Positions 8,025-16,497 of a DNA stretch of 64,000 nt are shown here, piece after piece. The translations under genes and the position numbers were made by a program. Source of the DNA: Betaproteobacteria bacterium HGW-Betaproteobacteria-12 (GTDB lineage: Bacteria; Pseudomonadota; Gammaproteobacteria; Burkholderiales; Rhodocyclaceae); NCBI GenBank assembly GCA_002842345.1, contig PHCU01000001.1, forward strand, positions 20,906-84,905, read 5' to 3'. The notes below the pieces were generated by a model. The model was not told where the DNA came from, made no database searches, and saw only the letters and a program-made list of their open reading frames with translations. The number at the start of each line of letters is the position of its first letter. Within the stretch, counting starts at the first letter, position 1.

Positions 8025-9878
8025 TCAGAACGCGGCATTCAGGGTCACGTAATAGAAGCCACGGTCGCGCAGCGGATCGTATTTGGCATCCTTATTGAAG
8101 AAGGTTGCCCCGACGTCCACCGTATATTTCTTCTGGTAGCTGAATTTCGCGCCCAGGCCGAGCGCCATGCGGTCCTCGAGGAACTGGCTGTCGGCCGAGT
8201 TGCCCTTGACGTCATGCGACCAGAAAACGCTCGGGGTCACCGAAACACCGGAGAACACGTCGTTGTAGGTCACATCCAGCTTGGCCCGGTAACCCCAGGC
8301 GAAGTTGGTCACGTAACCATCCGTATCGCAGCCTGCCGCAGTAGTGTTCAGGCCCGAGGTGCAGGTATTGCCGCCGTAGCGTGCATCGCTGCCGGGTCCG
8401 AAGATGAAGGCACGGTTGTAGCGCAAGTCATTGGCACCGCCGATAGACAGGTTGTTCCACTGAAAACCGGCTTCGGCGATAAAGATGAACTGATCACCAC
8501 CGAGCAACCTGTTGCCGGCCTTGACGGCATTGACCTGCAACTGGTGAATGTTGGCGCGCTCATAACCCGGCAGGTAGCCATTGCCGCCATTAAGGCCTGC
8601 CGAGCTGACGGCACCGTTACCGTAGGGGCCGAACGGAATGGAAACCCCCGGAGCAATGGCCCCGGCTGCACCCAGACCTGAGAGGAGAAGATCGTTGCCG
8701 TCAATTTGCACCGCCACATCGCGGCGGGTGCTCACCTCACCGGCAACGGACCAGCCCAGAATATTGGTCGATGCACTCACACCAAAGGCCTTGATCGCCT
8801 CCGGATATTCCCACATCACATCGAACGGCATGCCATTTTGTGCCCTGCCATTGGCCAGATTGACGATCGAGACATTGGGGGTACGCGCGTGGTAACGCAT
8901 GCCGTAGATGCCGAACTCGGTATCCAGCGCATCGACGTTAAAGCGGTAGGCCAGACCGAATTGCCCGGAGTTACTCGGATCCTTGGCATCGATGGTATGA
9001 ACGTAGGCGCCCAGCGGCGTGGCGACGTTCTGGCTTTGCCCGGGAACCAGGGTGATGGCGTTGTCGCAGGCGCCCGGATCGCGAGAAATATTGCCGACCG
9101 CGACGGACCAGTAACTGCCACAACCCAGATCGAGCGGCGAGTTTTCATACTTGAGCTGGTAGAAGAACTCCAGGCTGCCGGCGTCGCCCAGGCTCTGGTT
9201 GGCGTAGGCAATCGGCACCGGCAGGAAGACTTCCTTCAACTGCGCGCCCGGTTTGTGGAAGGACGGGACGTCGATCGGGTTGATCTGGTTCAGGCCCTGG
9301 ACGAAGAGGCTCTCGCCCCAGTTCACCACCTGGTTGCCAAGACGGACCTGCAACGGCTTGCCGGCAATATCCCAGGTGTTATAGACATAGGCATCGAGGA
9401 GTGCGACGCCATCGTAGCGGGAGAGATTCTCAAAACCGCGGTCGGACAGCGGGGCGTTGCGGTAACCGTTGTTCTGGTTGCCATAATGTACGTCCTGGTG
9501 ATTCAGGGTGTAGTCATACCAGGCCTTGGCACGGATCAGCGCCCCCATGCTCCCCTTCTGCACCTGGAGTTCGGTGAACCACTTGACCTGGGTGGTGAAC
9601 TGATCGCCCTTCTTGTAGTTCACATTGCCTTCATCGACGGTATTCGGCGCCCGACCACCCGACAAACCGGCATGGGCGCCGCTGGCAGCTGAATAAAGAT
9701 CCTTGTCCGGATTATTGGCGCGCCAGGCAGTACCCAGCGAAACCGAGTTTTGCCAACTCCCTGTCCAACCATCGCCAAACTCGAAATCCACCGCATTTGC
9801 CTGGCCAGAAAAGGCCGCGGCCAATGCGGCAGCGACGCCACTGACCACCAGCCCCGTGCTACGTTTTTGAATATTCAT
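8025..9878 (-). CDS. DUF1302 family outer-membrane protein
   Basis: A protein of about 617 aa with a signal peptide (GVAAALAAAFSGQANA), then VDFEFGDGWTGSWQNSVSLG and many alternating beta strands up to a C-terminal aromatic residue (LNAAF), as expected for an outer-membrane barrel. The ORF track begins 31 codons earlier, but ATG 9878 has a GAGGAGA ribosome site and starts the signal peptide (MNIQKRS). It is the first gene of a five-gene envelope operon, with motif A 78 bp upstream. DUF1302 proteins are found with hydrophobic-substrate catabolism and probably form a channel or substrate sensor; this is inferred. Confidence 0.92.
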   Translation of the reverse strand: MNIQKRSTGLVVSGVAAALAAAFSGQANAVDFEFGDGWTGSWQNSVSLGTAWRANNPDKDLYSAASGAHAGLSGGRAPNTVDEGNVNYKKGDQFTTQVKWFTELQVQKGSMGALIRAKAWYDYTLNHQDVHYGNQNNGYRNAPLSDRGFENLSRYDGVALLDAYVYNTWDIAGKPLQVRLGNQVVNWGESLFVQGLNQINPIDVPSFHKPGAQLKEVFLPVPIAYANQSLGDAGSLEFFYQLKYENSPLDLGCGSYWSVAVGNISRDPGACDNAITLVPGQSQNVATPLGAYVHTIDAKDPSNSGQFGLAYRFNVDALDTEFGIYGMRYHARTPNVSIVNLANGRAQNGMPFDVMWEYPEAIKAFGVSASTNILGWSVAGEVSTRRDVAVQIDGNDLLLSGLGAAGAIAPGVSIPFGPYGNGAVSSAGLNGGNGYLPGYERANIHQLQVNAVKAGNRLLGGDQFIFIAEAGFQWNNLSIGGANDLRYNRAFIFGPGSDARYGGNTCTSGLNTTAAGCDTDGYVTNFAWGYRAKLDVTYNDVFSGVSVTPSVFWSHDVKGNSADSQFLEDRMALGLGAKFSYQKKYTVDVGATFFNKDAKYDPLRDRGFYYVTLNAAF

Positions 9879-9955
9879 GTAACGTCTCCTCTCAGAATCA
9901 TCTGTCAAGGCCGTGCCTGCTGGCGCAACCCCGCCCGAACCTCGGTGCAAAATAA

Positions 9956-9969
9956 GTATGCCTGCACAC
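9956..9969. promoter_or_regulatory. Putative operator, motif A upstream of DUF1302 operon
   Basis: Sequence GTATGCCTGCACAC matches the palindrome GTATGCTAGCATAC at 11 of 14 positions and stands 78 bp before the DUF1302 start. Its distance from the gene is almost the same as that of the copy before the first acyl-CoA dehydrogenase. Confidence 0.5.
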
Positions 9970-10042
9970 AATAAACATTGCTACCAATTTCTTGTTATTT
10001 CCCATCGAACAAGCGGCGGGGTGTGTTGCGTTTGCTGCGACT

Positions 10043-11209
10043 TCAATATGACTTGGGCAGATCGAGCACCTTCTCGGCGATAAAGCACATGATCAGTTGT
10101 TCGGTGATCGGCGCCAGGCGGGTCACGGTGACTTCGCGCAGCAGGCGTTCGACGTGGTATTCCTTGGCATAGCCGAACCCGCCGTGGGTCATCACCGCCT
10201 GTAGCGCCGAGTCGTAGCCGGCCCGAGCACCGAGGAACTTGGCCGTATTGGCTTCCGCACCGCAAGGCTTGTCGTTGTCGTACAGCCAGGCGGCCTTCAT
10301 CGCCATCAGCCAGGCGGCTTCTAGCGCCATCCAGCGTTCGGCCAGCGGATGCTGGATACCCTGGTTCTGGCCGATGGGCCTGTCGAAAACGGTCCGTTCC
10401 TTGGCATAGCGGGTCGCGCGGCGCAGGGCGTCCTGGCCGATGCCGATGGCTTCCACGGCGATCAGGATGCGCTCCGGGTTGAGGCTGTGCAGGACATACT
10501 TGAAGCCCTTGCCTTCCTCACCGACACGGTCGGACTCGGGAATGAACAGGTCATCGATGAAAATGGCGTTGGAGTCGACGGCCTTGCGTCCCATTTTCGG
10601 GATCTTCTTGACCTCGATCTTCGAACGATCCAGGTCGGTATAGAAAATGGTGATGCCGTCGGTCGGGCGCGCGCAATCCTCAAGCTTGGTCGTCCGGGTC
10701 AGCAACATGATCTTGTTGGCAACCTGGGCGGTCGAGGTCCAGACTTTCTGCCCACGTACGATGTAGCCGCCGGGAACACGCTCGGCAAAGGTCTTGATGG
10801 CGGTGGTGTTGAGGCCGGCATCCGGCTCGGTAAAGCCGAAGCAGCACTGGTCCTCGCCGCTGATCAGGCGCGGAATCCAGCGCTGCTTCTGCTCCGGCGT
10901 ACCGAAGACAACGATCGGGTGCGGCCCGAACAGGTTGATGTGCACCGTCGAGGTAGCGGCCATGCCGCCGCCATGCGAAGCCACCTCGTGCATCATCACC
11001 GCCGCCTCGGTCACCCCGAGGCCGGCGCCGCCATACTCGACCGGCATGGTGATGCCGAGCCAGCCGGCATCCGCCATGGCGCGATGGAACTCGCGGGGAA
11101 ACTCCCCGTCTTCGTCGCGCTGCAGCCAGTAGTCGTCGCCAAAACTGCGCATGACTGCCGCCACGCCGTCGCGAATGGCTTCATGATCCGAATTGCTAGA
11201 AAAATCCAT
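10043..11209 (-). CDS. Acyl-CoA dehydrogenase
   Basis: A 388-aa flavoprotein of the acyl-CoA dehydrogenase family with CFGFTEPDAGLNTTAI in the substrate loop, VWTSTAQ, and a C-terminal MTHGGFGYAKEYHVERLLREV. The usual catalytic YEG loop is replaced (RLAPITEQ). A Glu is kept in the helix motif NPERILIA, as in isovaleryl/long-chain-type members. It is the third gene of the maoC-citE-dehydrogenase unit, 43 bp after the lyase. The same three gene types (dehydrogenase, MaoC, CitE-type) occur together in itaconate/leucine breakdown loci such as Rv2498c-Rv2500c of M. tuberculosis. A branched or dicarboxylic acyl-CoA substrate is therefore suggested but not shown. Confidence 0.92.
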   Translation of the reverse strand: MDFSSNSDHEAIRDGVAAVMRSFGDDYWLQRDEDGEFPREFHRAMADAGWLGITMPVEYGGAGLGVTEAAVMMHEVASHGGGMAATSTVHINLFGPHPIVVFGTPEQKQRWIPRLISGEDQCCFGFTEPDAGLNTTAIKTFAERVPGGYIVRGQKVWTSTAQVANKIMLLTRTTKLEDCARPTDGITIFYTDLDRSKIEVKKIPKMGRKAVDSNAIFIDDLFIPESDRVGEEGKGFKYVLHSLNPERILIAVEAIGIGQDALRRATRYAKERTVFDRPIGQNQGIQHPLAERWMALEAAWLMAMKAAWLYDNDKPCGAEANTAKFLGARAGYDSALQAVMTHGGFGYAKEYHVERLLREVTVTRLAPITEQLIMCFIAEKVLDLPKSY

Positions 11210-11252
11210 GGTCTCTATTCCCTGCTTAGGTTTTGTCTGGGGCCACCAGCAC

Positions 11253-12128
11253 TCATGAAAGGCCGGCCTGGGCCAGGGTTTTCATCGCCTGCACCAGATG
11301 CGGACGGTCGTACATTTTTCCGTTGAGCCCCACCACGCCGGTTCCCGGCGCCTCGGCGAAGGCGGCGACGATTGCACGCGCGACGCCGATATCCTCTTCG
11401 CTCGGGGTGTAACAGCGATTGATGACATCGACCTGGTCGGGATGGATGGCAATGCGCCCGAGAAAGCCGCGCCGCCGGGACAGCAGGCAATCGCGCTCGA
11501 GGCCGGCGGCATCGCGGAAATCGCCGTACAGCGTATCGACCGCCTGGGCCTCGGCCGCGGCCGCGGCATACAGCGCACCGGAGCGCGCCTGCACGTAGGC
11601 GGCCGACAGTTCGCCGTCTTCCTCGCGGTTGCTGATCGAGCCGAGCGCCGCCGCCAGATCCTCGGCGCCCCAGGTTATCCCCACCAGGCGCGGTGGCTTG
11701 CTGGCATAGCTGTGCAGATTAAGCATGCCGGCGGCCGTTTCGGTGGCCACGACAACCACCTTGATCGACTGCGGCGACAGACCTGCCCGCACTTCCAGAA
11801 CATCCAGGTAGTGGCTCAGGCGAAGCACGTCGGCGGCACCATCGGCCTTCGGCAGGACGATGCCGTCGAGGCCCTCGCCGACCACCTGCGCCAGATCCGG
11901 CAAGGCATCGGCGGTGCTCAGCGGGTTGATCCGGACGAAGCCCTTCCAGCTCCGCTGCCCGCAGGTCGCCGCCAGATGCTCGGCGGCCATCCGGCGCGCC
12001 AGCGGACGACGGCTTTCGGCCACCGAGTCTTCAAGATCGAGGATCAGCGCATCGGCTGACGAGGCGACGGATTTCTGCAGCTTCTTCTCGCTGTCCGCCG
12101 GCACGAAAAGCATCGAACGTAGCTTCAT
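11253..12128 (-). CDS. CitE/HpcH-type acyl-CoA lyase
   Basis: A protein of about 291 aa of the HpcH/HpaI aldolase, citrate-lyase beta family. Visible signatures are RSMLFVPADSEKKL at the N-terminus, DALILDLEDSV (metal/phosphate region), RINPL, GIVLPKADGA, a conserved Glu in ATETAAGML and GITWGAEDLAAALG. Such enzymes cleave or form malyl-CoA-like thioesters with Mg2+. The true start is ATG 12128, which overlaps the stop of the MaoC gene (ATGA), so translation is coupled. Pairing with a MaoC hydratase matches citramalyl-CoA or beta-methylmalyl-CoA lyase systems, giving acetyl-CoA plus a 2-oxo acid. The exact substrate is not visible. Confidence 0.9.
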   Translation of the reverse strand: MKLRSMLFVPADSEKKLQKSVASSADALILDLEDSVAESRRPLARRMAAEHLAATCGQRSWKGFVRINPLSTADALPDLAQVVGEGLDGIVLPKADGAADVLRLSHYLDVLEVRAGLSPQSIKVVVVATETAAGMLNLHSYASKPPRLVGITWGAEDLAAALGSISNREEDGELSAAYVQARSGALYAAAAAEAQAVDTLYGDFRDAAGLERDCLLSRRRGFLGRIAIHPDQVDVINRCYTPSEEDIGVARAIVAAFAEAPGTGVVGLNGKMYDRPHLVQAMKTLAQAGLS

Positions 12129-12580
12129 GCCAGCGGCTTCCGCAGCATCAGCGCCTGACGAACACAGATGCACACCACTTCGTTGTGCTGGTTGAGCCCC
12201 TGGTGCCGGAAAGTGACAATCCCCTGCTCCGGGCGCGAGCGACTGTCGCGCTTGTCGACGACGGTCGTCACCGAGCGGATCGTGTCGCCGGCGAACACCG
12301 GCTTGGGAAACAGCACTTCGCTCATGCCCAGATTCGCCACCGTCGTCCCCAGGGTCGTATCCTGAACCGTCAGCCCGATGACCAAACCAAGCGTGAAGAT
12401 GCTGTTGAACAACGGACGACCGAACTCGGTCTGCTTGCAGTACTCCGCATCGATATGAATTTGCGCGGGGTTGTAGGTAGCGCCGCAGAACCAGATGTTC
12501 TCCGCCTCAACCAGCGTGCGCCGGATCTCGTGCTCGAAGACTTGCCCTGCTTCCAACTGATCGTAAAATTTGCCAGCCAT
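12125..12580 (-). CDS. MaoC-family acyl-CoA hydratase
   Basis: A hot-dog fold hydratase of about 151 aa that adds water to an enoyl-CoA. It has the subfamily motif NPAQIHID instead of the common D-x-N-P-x-H, followed by FNSIFTLGLVIGLTVQDTTLGTTVANLG. This is typical of the MaoC proteins encoded next to CitE-type lyases, such as itaconyl-CoA hydratase. The start is MAGKFYDQ; an upstream ATG three codons earlier is possible. It heads the maoC-citE-dehydrogenase operon. Its upstream region is unusual in carrying both motif A (12624) and a CymR-type operator (12675). Confidence 0.88.
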   Translation of the reverse strand: MAGKFYDQLEAGQVFEHEIRRTLVEAENIWFCGATYNPAQIHIDAEYCKQTEFGRPLFNSIFTLGLVIGLTVQDTTLGTTVANLGMSEVLFPKPVFAGDTIRSVTTVVDKRDSRSRPEQGIVTFRHQGLNQHNEVVCICVRQALMLRKPLA

Positions 12581-12623
12581 GCTTTGCATCCCGTAGTTGT
12601 CAAAAACAATCCGCTTGTTGATT

Positions 12624-12637
12624 GTATGCTAGCAAAC
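12624..12637. promoter_or_regulatory. Putative operator, motif A upstream of maoC unit
   Basis: GTATGCTAGCAAAC matches the palindrome GTATGCTAGCATAC at 13 of 14 positions. It is one of the two best copies in the window and lies 44 bp before the MaoC start. Confidence 0.6.
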
Positions 12638-12674
12638 CGAATTGTTAATTGCAACCGCTGCAACGATAATTAAC

Positions 12675-12696
12675 AAACCGACCGTTCCGTCTGTTT
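12675..12696. promoter_or_regulatory. CymR-type operator upstream of maoC unit
   Basis: The arms AAACCGAC and GTCTGTTT are separated by 6 bp. The published cumate operator has arms AAACAGAC and GTCTGTTT with the same 6-bp spacing, so 15 of 16 arm bases agree. It lies 95 bp before the MaoC start and about 40 bp beyond the motif A copy. Confidence 0.65.
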
Positions 12697-12756
12697 CTGA
12701 TAGTAAACACTCGGCTCGCGCCCTGTCAATCGTGCTGCGGATTTTTCCTTGCCAGC

Positions 12757-13917
12757 TCAGCGCAGGATCCGGCCCTGGCTGTTCAGGATAGTGATATCGA
12801 CGAACTGCGACCCTTGCCGAACGCCGGGCCGGTAAGCGACAAAGTAGCCGCCCAGATCGATCGGCGCCTGTTCCAGGGCCGTCACCAGATCGTCGGGCGC
12901 CGGATTCGCCCCTGAACGACGCAGCGCTTCGATGGTGATCCGCGCCGCAATGTAGCCCTCCAGACCGTAGTACGAAGGCTGCGCCTCGGGATTGAGCGCC
13001 TTTATCGCGCGCAGGTAGTCACCGGTAACCTTGACCGTGTCGTTCCACGGATAGGGCGTGACCTGGGAAATGATGACGCCCTTGGCCGCAGCGGCACCGA
13101 GTTCAGCGACAAGGAGATCGGCGCCGACCAGGGAGACAGTGGCAAACTGCATTGCCGCATTGATCTTCTTCAGGGCGCGGATGGCTGCGGCGGCAGGCTT
13201 GTGCGTGGCGAGCACCAGCACGAGTTGCGGTGCCGCATCGGCAACCTGTTTGATGATGTCGGGCGTAACGCCCTTGGCCGGATCGAAGCCGACGCTCGCC
13301 ACCGCTGAAAGCCGGTGCCGCTTCATGGCCTCGACAAATCCGTCCAGCCCGGCCCGACCAAACGAATCGTCCTGATAGACGACCCCGATCTTCGTCACCG
13401 CCAGCGGCACCGCGTGGTCGATGATGACCGCCACCTCCTTCTCCACCGAGGCGCGGGTACTGAAGGCGTAGCGCCCCGGTTGCAGATGAAGGGAACTGGT
13501 GCCGGTAGACAGGCCGATCAGGGGGATGCCGGCCGTGCGGAGCGCTTGCATCGCCTCGACGGTACCGGGCGAACCGAAGAATCCGACCAGCGAGAGGACT
13601 TTCTCCTCATTGATCAGCCGGCGCGTATTGGCCAGCATGCGCTCGGTTTCGTAGCCATCGTCGAGGCTGACGACTTCGATTTTTCGGCCATGGATACCGC
13701 CTTCGGCATTGACCCGGGCAAAGCAGGCCAGGGCGCCTTCGCGCAAGGCCTTGCCGTAGGCCGCCACCGGCCCGCTCAACGGCAAGGACATACCCAGCCG
13801 GATCGCTGCGCTCCCGTCGCTGCCCGGCGCGGCATTGGCCCGCTCGGGATAGCTGCCGAGACCAATCGTCATCGCGACGAAAACGACGAACACCAGCTCA
13901 CCCACCAATCTTCTCAT
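12757..13917 (-). CDS. ABC transporter substrate-binding protein (LivK-like)
   Basis: A 386-aa periplasmic binding protein of the branched-chain amino-acid type (type I fold). It has a signal peptide (LVFVVFVAMTIGLGSYPERANA), then IRLGMSLPLSGPVAAYGKAL and GIHGRKIEVVSLDDGYE, typical of LivK homologues that bind amino, aromatic or aliphatic acids. No permease or ATPase gene is next to it, so it either works with a transporter encoded elsewhere or acts as a sensor partner. It closes the operon that starts at the Old-Yellow-type reductase, 83 bp after the CoA-transferase. The ligand is probably a carboxylate related to the pathway, by context only. Confidence 0.9.
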   Translation of the reverse strand: MRRLVGELVFVVFVAMTIGLGSYPERANAAPGSDGSAAIRLGMSLPLSGPVAAYGKALREGALACFARVNAEGGIHGRKIEVVSLDDGYETERMLANTRRLINEEKVLSLVGFFGSPGTVEAMQALRTAGIPLIGLSTGTSSLHLQPGRYAFSTRASVEKEVAVIIDHAVPLAVTKIGVVYQDDSFGRAGLDGFVEAMKRHRLSAVASVGFDPAKGVTPDIIKQVADAAPQLVLVLATHKPAAAAIRALKKINAAMQFATVSLVGADLLVAELGAAAAKGVIISQVTPYPWNDTVKVTGDYLRAIKALNPEAQPSYYGLEGYIAARITIEALRRSGANPAPDDLVTALEQAPIDLGGYFVAYRPGVRQGSQFVDITILNSQGRILR

Positions 13918-14000
13918 TTTGACTCTCGTTGTTTACCCCGACCCTGGCCGGCCCGGAGCTTGTCCTGAGCGGGCCGCAAGCAGCCTTTCGTCAACCGCTT

Positions 14001-15254
14001 TTACAGGCCGGCCGCGATGCCCGCCCACTCGGCAGCAAGCCCTTCCCGGAACGGCGGGTCAGCCAGTTCGATCAGCTTCTCGGCACGCTGGTGCAACGAC
14101 AGTTTCGCCAGCTCGGCGCTGCCGTGCTCGGTGACCACGCGATCGAGCATGTAACGCGCCGCCCCGACCGCGCTGCCGGTGCCGAGTCGGGGAACAATGC
14201 GGCTGATCGTCCCCTTGCCGGCCGTTGACGACAGGCAGAAGATTGCCCGCCCGCCGGGCGCCAGCCGCGCCCCGGTAACGAAGGGCGGCATGCCGCCGAC
14301 GCCGGCGAGCAGCCGACCATCGAGGCAATCGCAATTGACCTGGCCGAAAAGATCGATCTCGACGGCGGCATTGATCGAAACGAAATTCGGAATCCGCGCG
14401 ATGCTGCAGATATCGTGGGTTTCCCCGACGCTGCGGAAGGCGAAGGCATCGTCTTCGGCCAGTCGCCGATAGAAGCTTTCGTCGCCAAGCGCCACGCCGG
14501 CGACGATCGAGCCGACACCCTGAATCGCCCCGGATTCGCGCAGGCCGAGAATCTCTTCGGTCACCATGCCGGAATGCAGGCGCAACTGGCGATGCTCGCG
14601 CAAGGAACGAACCACTGCACTCTGCATCTTGCCGATCCCCAGTTGCAGGGTATCGCCATCACGGACCATGGCGGCGACGTGGCGGCCGATGGCCAGCAGT
14701 TCCGGCCCCGGATCACCGCTCAGTTGCGTCACCAGCGGCGCGTCGATCTCACAGACGACATCGCAGTCGGCACGCGCGATGCTGAAGCTGCTTTGGGTAC
14801 GCGGCATGCGCGGATTGACATGGGCCACGCGGATGGCCGCCCGCGCCCAGACTGCCGGCAGAAAGTCATGACAGACCCCGAGGCTCATTCGCCCCGCGGC
14901 ATCCGGTGGACTGACCTGGGCCAGCGCCAGATCGATAGGCAAGGACTGCAGGTCCTGCCACACCCCGGTGTAATCGAGGGGTAGCAGGTCCACGCGCCCC
15001 TGGCGCATCGGCTCCCGCAAATTGGGCTGAATGAAGTAGGCGCGTTGCCGAGCCTGCGGATGCAGGCCGGGATAATCGCCGAAATTGATGCCGGGAAAAT
15101 GCACGCCGACGAAGCGTACCCCGGCCGCCTTGTCGGGATGGCGACAGAGGGCCTCGAAAAAAGCCAGCGATTCGCCGGAAGTGCCGGGGATGAAGACATT
15201 CATCCCCGGCCGCAGCATGGCGACAACCTGATCCAGGCACGCTTGCTTGTTCAT
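14001..15254 (-). CDS. Acetyl-CoA hydrolase/transferase family CoA-transferase
   Basis: A 417-aa class I CoA-transferase of the acetyl-CoA hydrolase/4-hydroxybutyrate CoA-transferase group. The start is ATG with a GGAG site. Family features are the N-terminal block NVFIPGTSGES, FIQPNLREPM, QVSPPDAAGRMSLG and the C-terminal active region, where GVGGMPPFVTGA and an IVPRLG segment are seen. It would activate a free acid by moving CoA from acetyl- or succinyl-CoA. Together with the nearby MaoC and CitE-type genes it recalls the ict-ich-ccl itaconate module of Pseudomonas, but other carboxylic acids are possible. Confidence 0.88.
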   Translation of the reverse strand: MNKQACLDQVVAMLRPGMNVFIPGTSGESLAFFEALCRHPDKAAGVRFVGVHFPGINFGDYPGLHPQARQRAYFIQPNLREPMRQGRVDLLPLDYTGVWQDLQSLPIDLALAQVSPPDAAGRMSLGVCHDFLPAVWARAAIRVAHVNPRMPRTQSSFSIARADCDVVCEIDAPLVTQLSGDPGPELLAIGRHVAAMVRDGDTLQLGIGKMQSAVVRSLREHRQLRLHSGMVTEEILGLRESGAIQGVGSIVAGVALGDESFYRRLAEDDAFAFRSVGETHDICSIARIPNFVSINAAVEIDLFGQVNCDCLDGRLLAGVGGMPPFVTGARLAPGGRAIFCLSSTAGKGTISRIVPRLGTGSAVGAARYMLDRVVTEHGSAELAKLSLHQRAEKLIELADPPFREGLAAEWAGIAAGL

Positions 15255-15293
15255 TCGGCAGATCTCCGTGGCATCGCTAGCTGATTCCGTGCC

Positions 15294-16496
15294 TCAGGCG
15301 CCGAGGCGGCCGATGATGGAGATGGCGCAGACATTCTGGTGCGGATGGCCGCCCAGATTCTGCGTCAGCCCGAGGTCGGCCTTGGCCAGCTGGCGTTCGC
15401 CGGCCCGGCCGAGCAACTGGAGGTAAACCTCGTAGACCATGCGCAGCCCCGAAGCGCCGATCGGATGGCCGAAGCACTTGAGCCCGCCGTCGATCTGGCA
15501 GGGAATGGCCCCGTCACGGTCGTAGCGGCCTTCGAGAATGTCGTAGGCGGCGCGGCCGGGACGGCTCAACTGCAGGCCCTCCATCAGCACCAGCTCGGTG
15601 ATCGAAAAGCAGTCGTGCACTTCGATCAGGTCCAGCGCTGCCGTCGGGTCGGCAATGCCGGCTTCCTGGTAGGCACGGGCAGCGGCGACCTCGGCGGTAC
15701 GGATCGAGGCACCGTCCCAGGTGCTGAACTGCGCCTCTTCGCCGTTGGACACCGACAACTGCAGCGACTTCACGGTGATCACATCCTTCTTGCCGAGCTT
15801 TTTGGCGATTTCCGGCGTCGTCACGATGGCGCAAGCCGCCCCGTCGCTGACCCCGGAGCAATCGAAGAGGCCGAGCGGCTCGGCGATGATCTTCGCCTTG
15901 AGCACGTCTTCCTCGGTGATCCGGTTACGCAGATGCGCCTTGGGATTCAGTACGGCGTTGTCGTGGCTTTTGACCGAGACGTGCGCCATCGCCCGTTTCA
16001 ACTCCTCGGGCGGGATCCCGTACTTGCTCTGGTAAGCCGTTGCCAGCTGGGCAAAGGCGCCGGGGGCCGAACCGTTGGGCAGCCACAGGTCGGTGACCGT
16101 GCCGCGGGTGCGGTGCGGCAGGCCGCCATAGCCGGTGTCCTTGAGCTTTTCGACGCCGAGGGCGAGCACGATGTCGTAAGCGCCGGAGGCGACTGCATAG
16201 ACGGCGCCGCGCAAGGCCTCGGTCCCCGTCGCACAGGCATTCTCGACCCGGGTCACGGCGATGTTCTGCAGGCGCAGGGCCTGGGCCAGCGGCCCCGCCG
16301 TCTTGCCGACGTTGTTTTCTTCGAGGCAGACGCCCAGCCAGGCCGCTTCGATCTGCTTGCGCTCGATGCCGGCATCGGCGATGGCCTCGGTAAAGGCCTC
16401 GAGCATCAGATCCTCGGCATTGTCCGACCAGCGCTCGCCAAACTTCGAGCAGCCCATACCTACGATCGCGACGCGATCACGAATTCCGCTAGCCAT
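15294..16496 (-). CDS. SCP2-type thiolase
   Basis: A thiolase-fold enzyme of about 400 aa. It shows the nucleophile region VENACATGTEAL, HDCFSITELVLMEGL and CFGHPIGASGLRM near the C-terminus, the SCP-x/SCP2 thiolase pattern. The ORF in the track starts 25 codons early; the gene starts at 16496 (MASGIRDRVAIVGMG), one base past the stop of the HMG-CoA-synthase/DUF35 fusion. Thiolases of this group often need a DUF35 partner, as in the archaeal acetoacetyl-CoA thiolase complex, in BbsAB and in steroid Ltp2. The close coupling suggests the two proteins form such a complex that cleaves a beta-keto or beta-hydroxy acyl-CoA. Confidence 0.9.
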   Translation of the reverse strand: MASGIRDRVAIVGMGCSKFGERWSDNAEDLMLEAFTEAIADAGIERKQIEAAWLGVCLEENNVGKTAGPLAQALRLQNIAVTRVENACATGTEALRGAVYAVASGAYDIVLALGVEKLKDTGYGGLPHRTRGTVTDLWLPNGSAPGAFAQLATAYQSKYGIPPEELKRAMAHVSVKSHDNAVLNPKAHLRNRITEEDVLKAKIIAEPLGLFDCSGVSDGAACAIVTTPEIAKKLGKKDVITVKSLQLSVSNGEEAQFSTWDGASIRTAEVAAARAYQEAGIADPTAALDLIEVHDCFSITELVLMEGLQLSRPGRAAYDILEGRYDRDGAIPCQIDGGLKCFGHPIGASGLRMVYEVYLQLLGRAGERQLAKADLGLTQNLGGHPHQNVCAISIIGRLGA

Positions 16497-16497
16497 T

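Noticed and set aside
15273-15286. Possible motif A copy (CGCTAGCTGAT) before the CoA-transferase
   Set aside because: It shares only the central GCTAGC, lacks the GTAT/ATAC arms, and lies inside an operon with a short gap.
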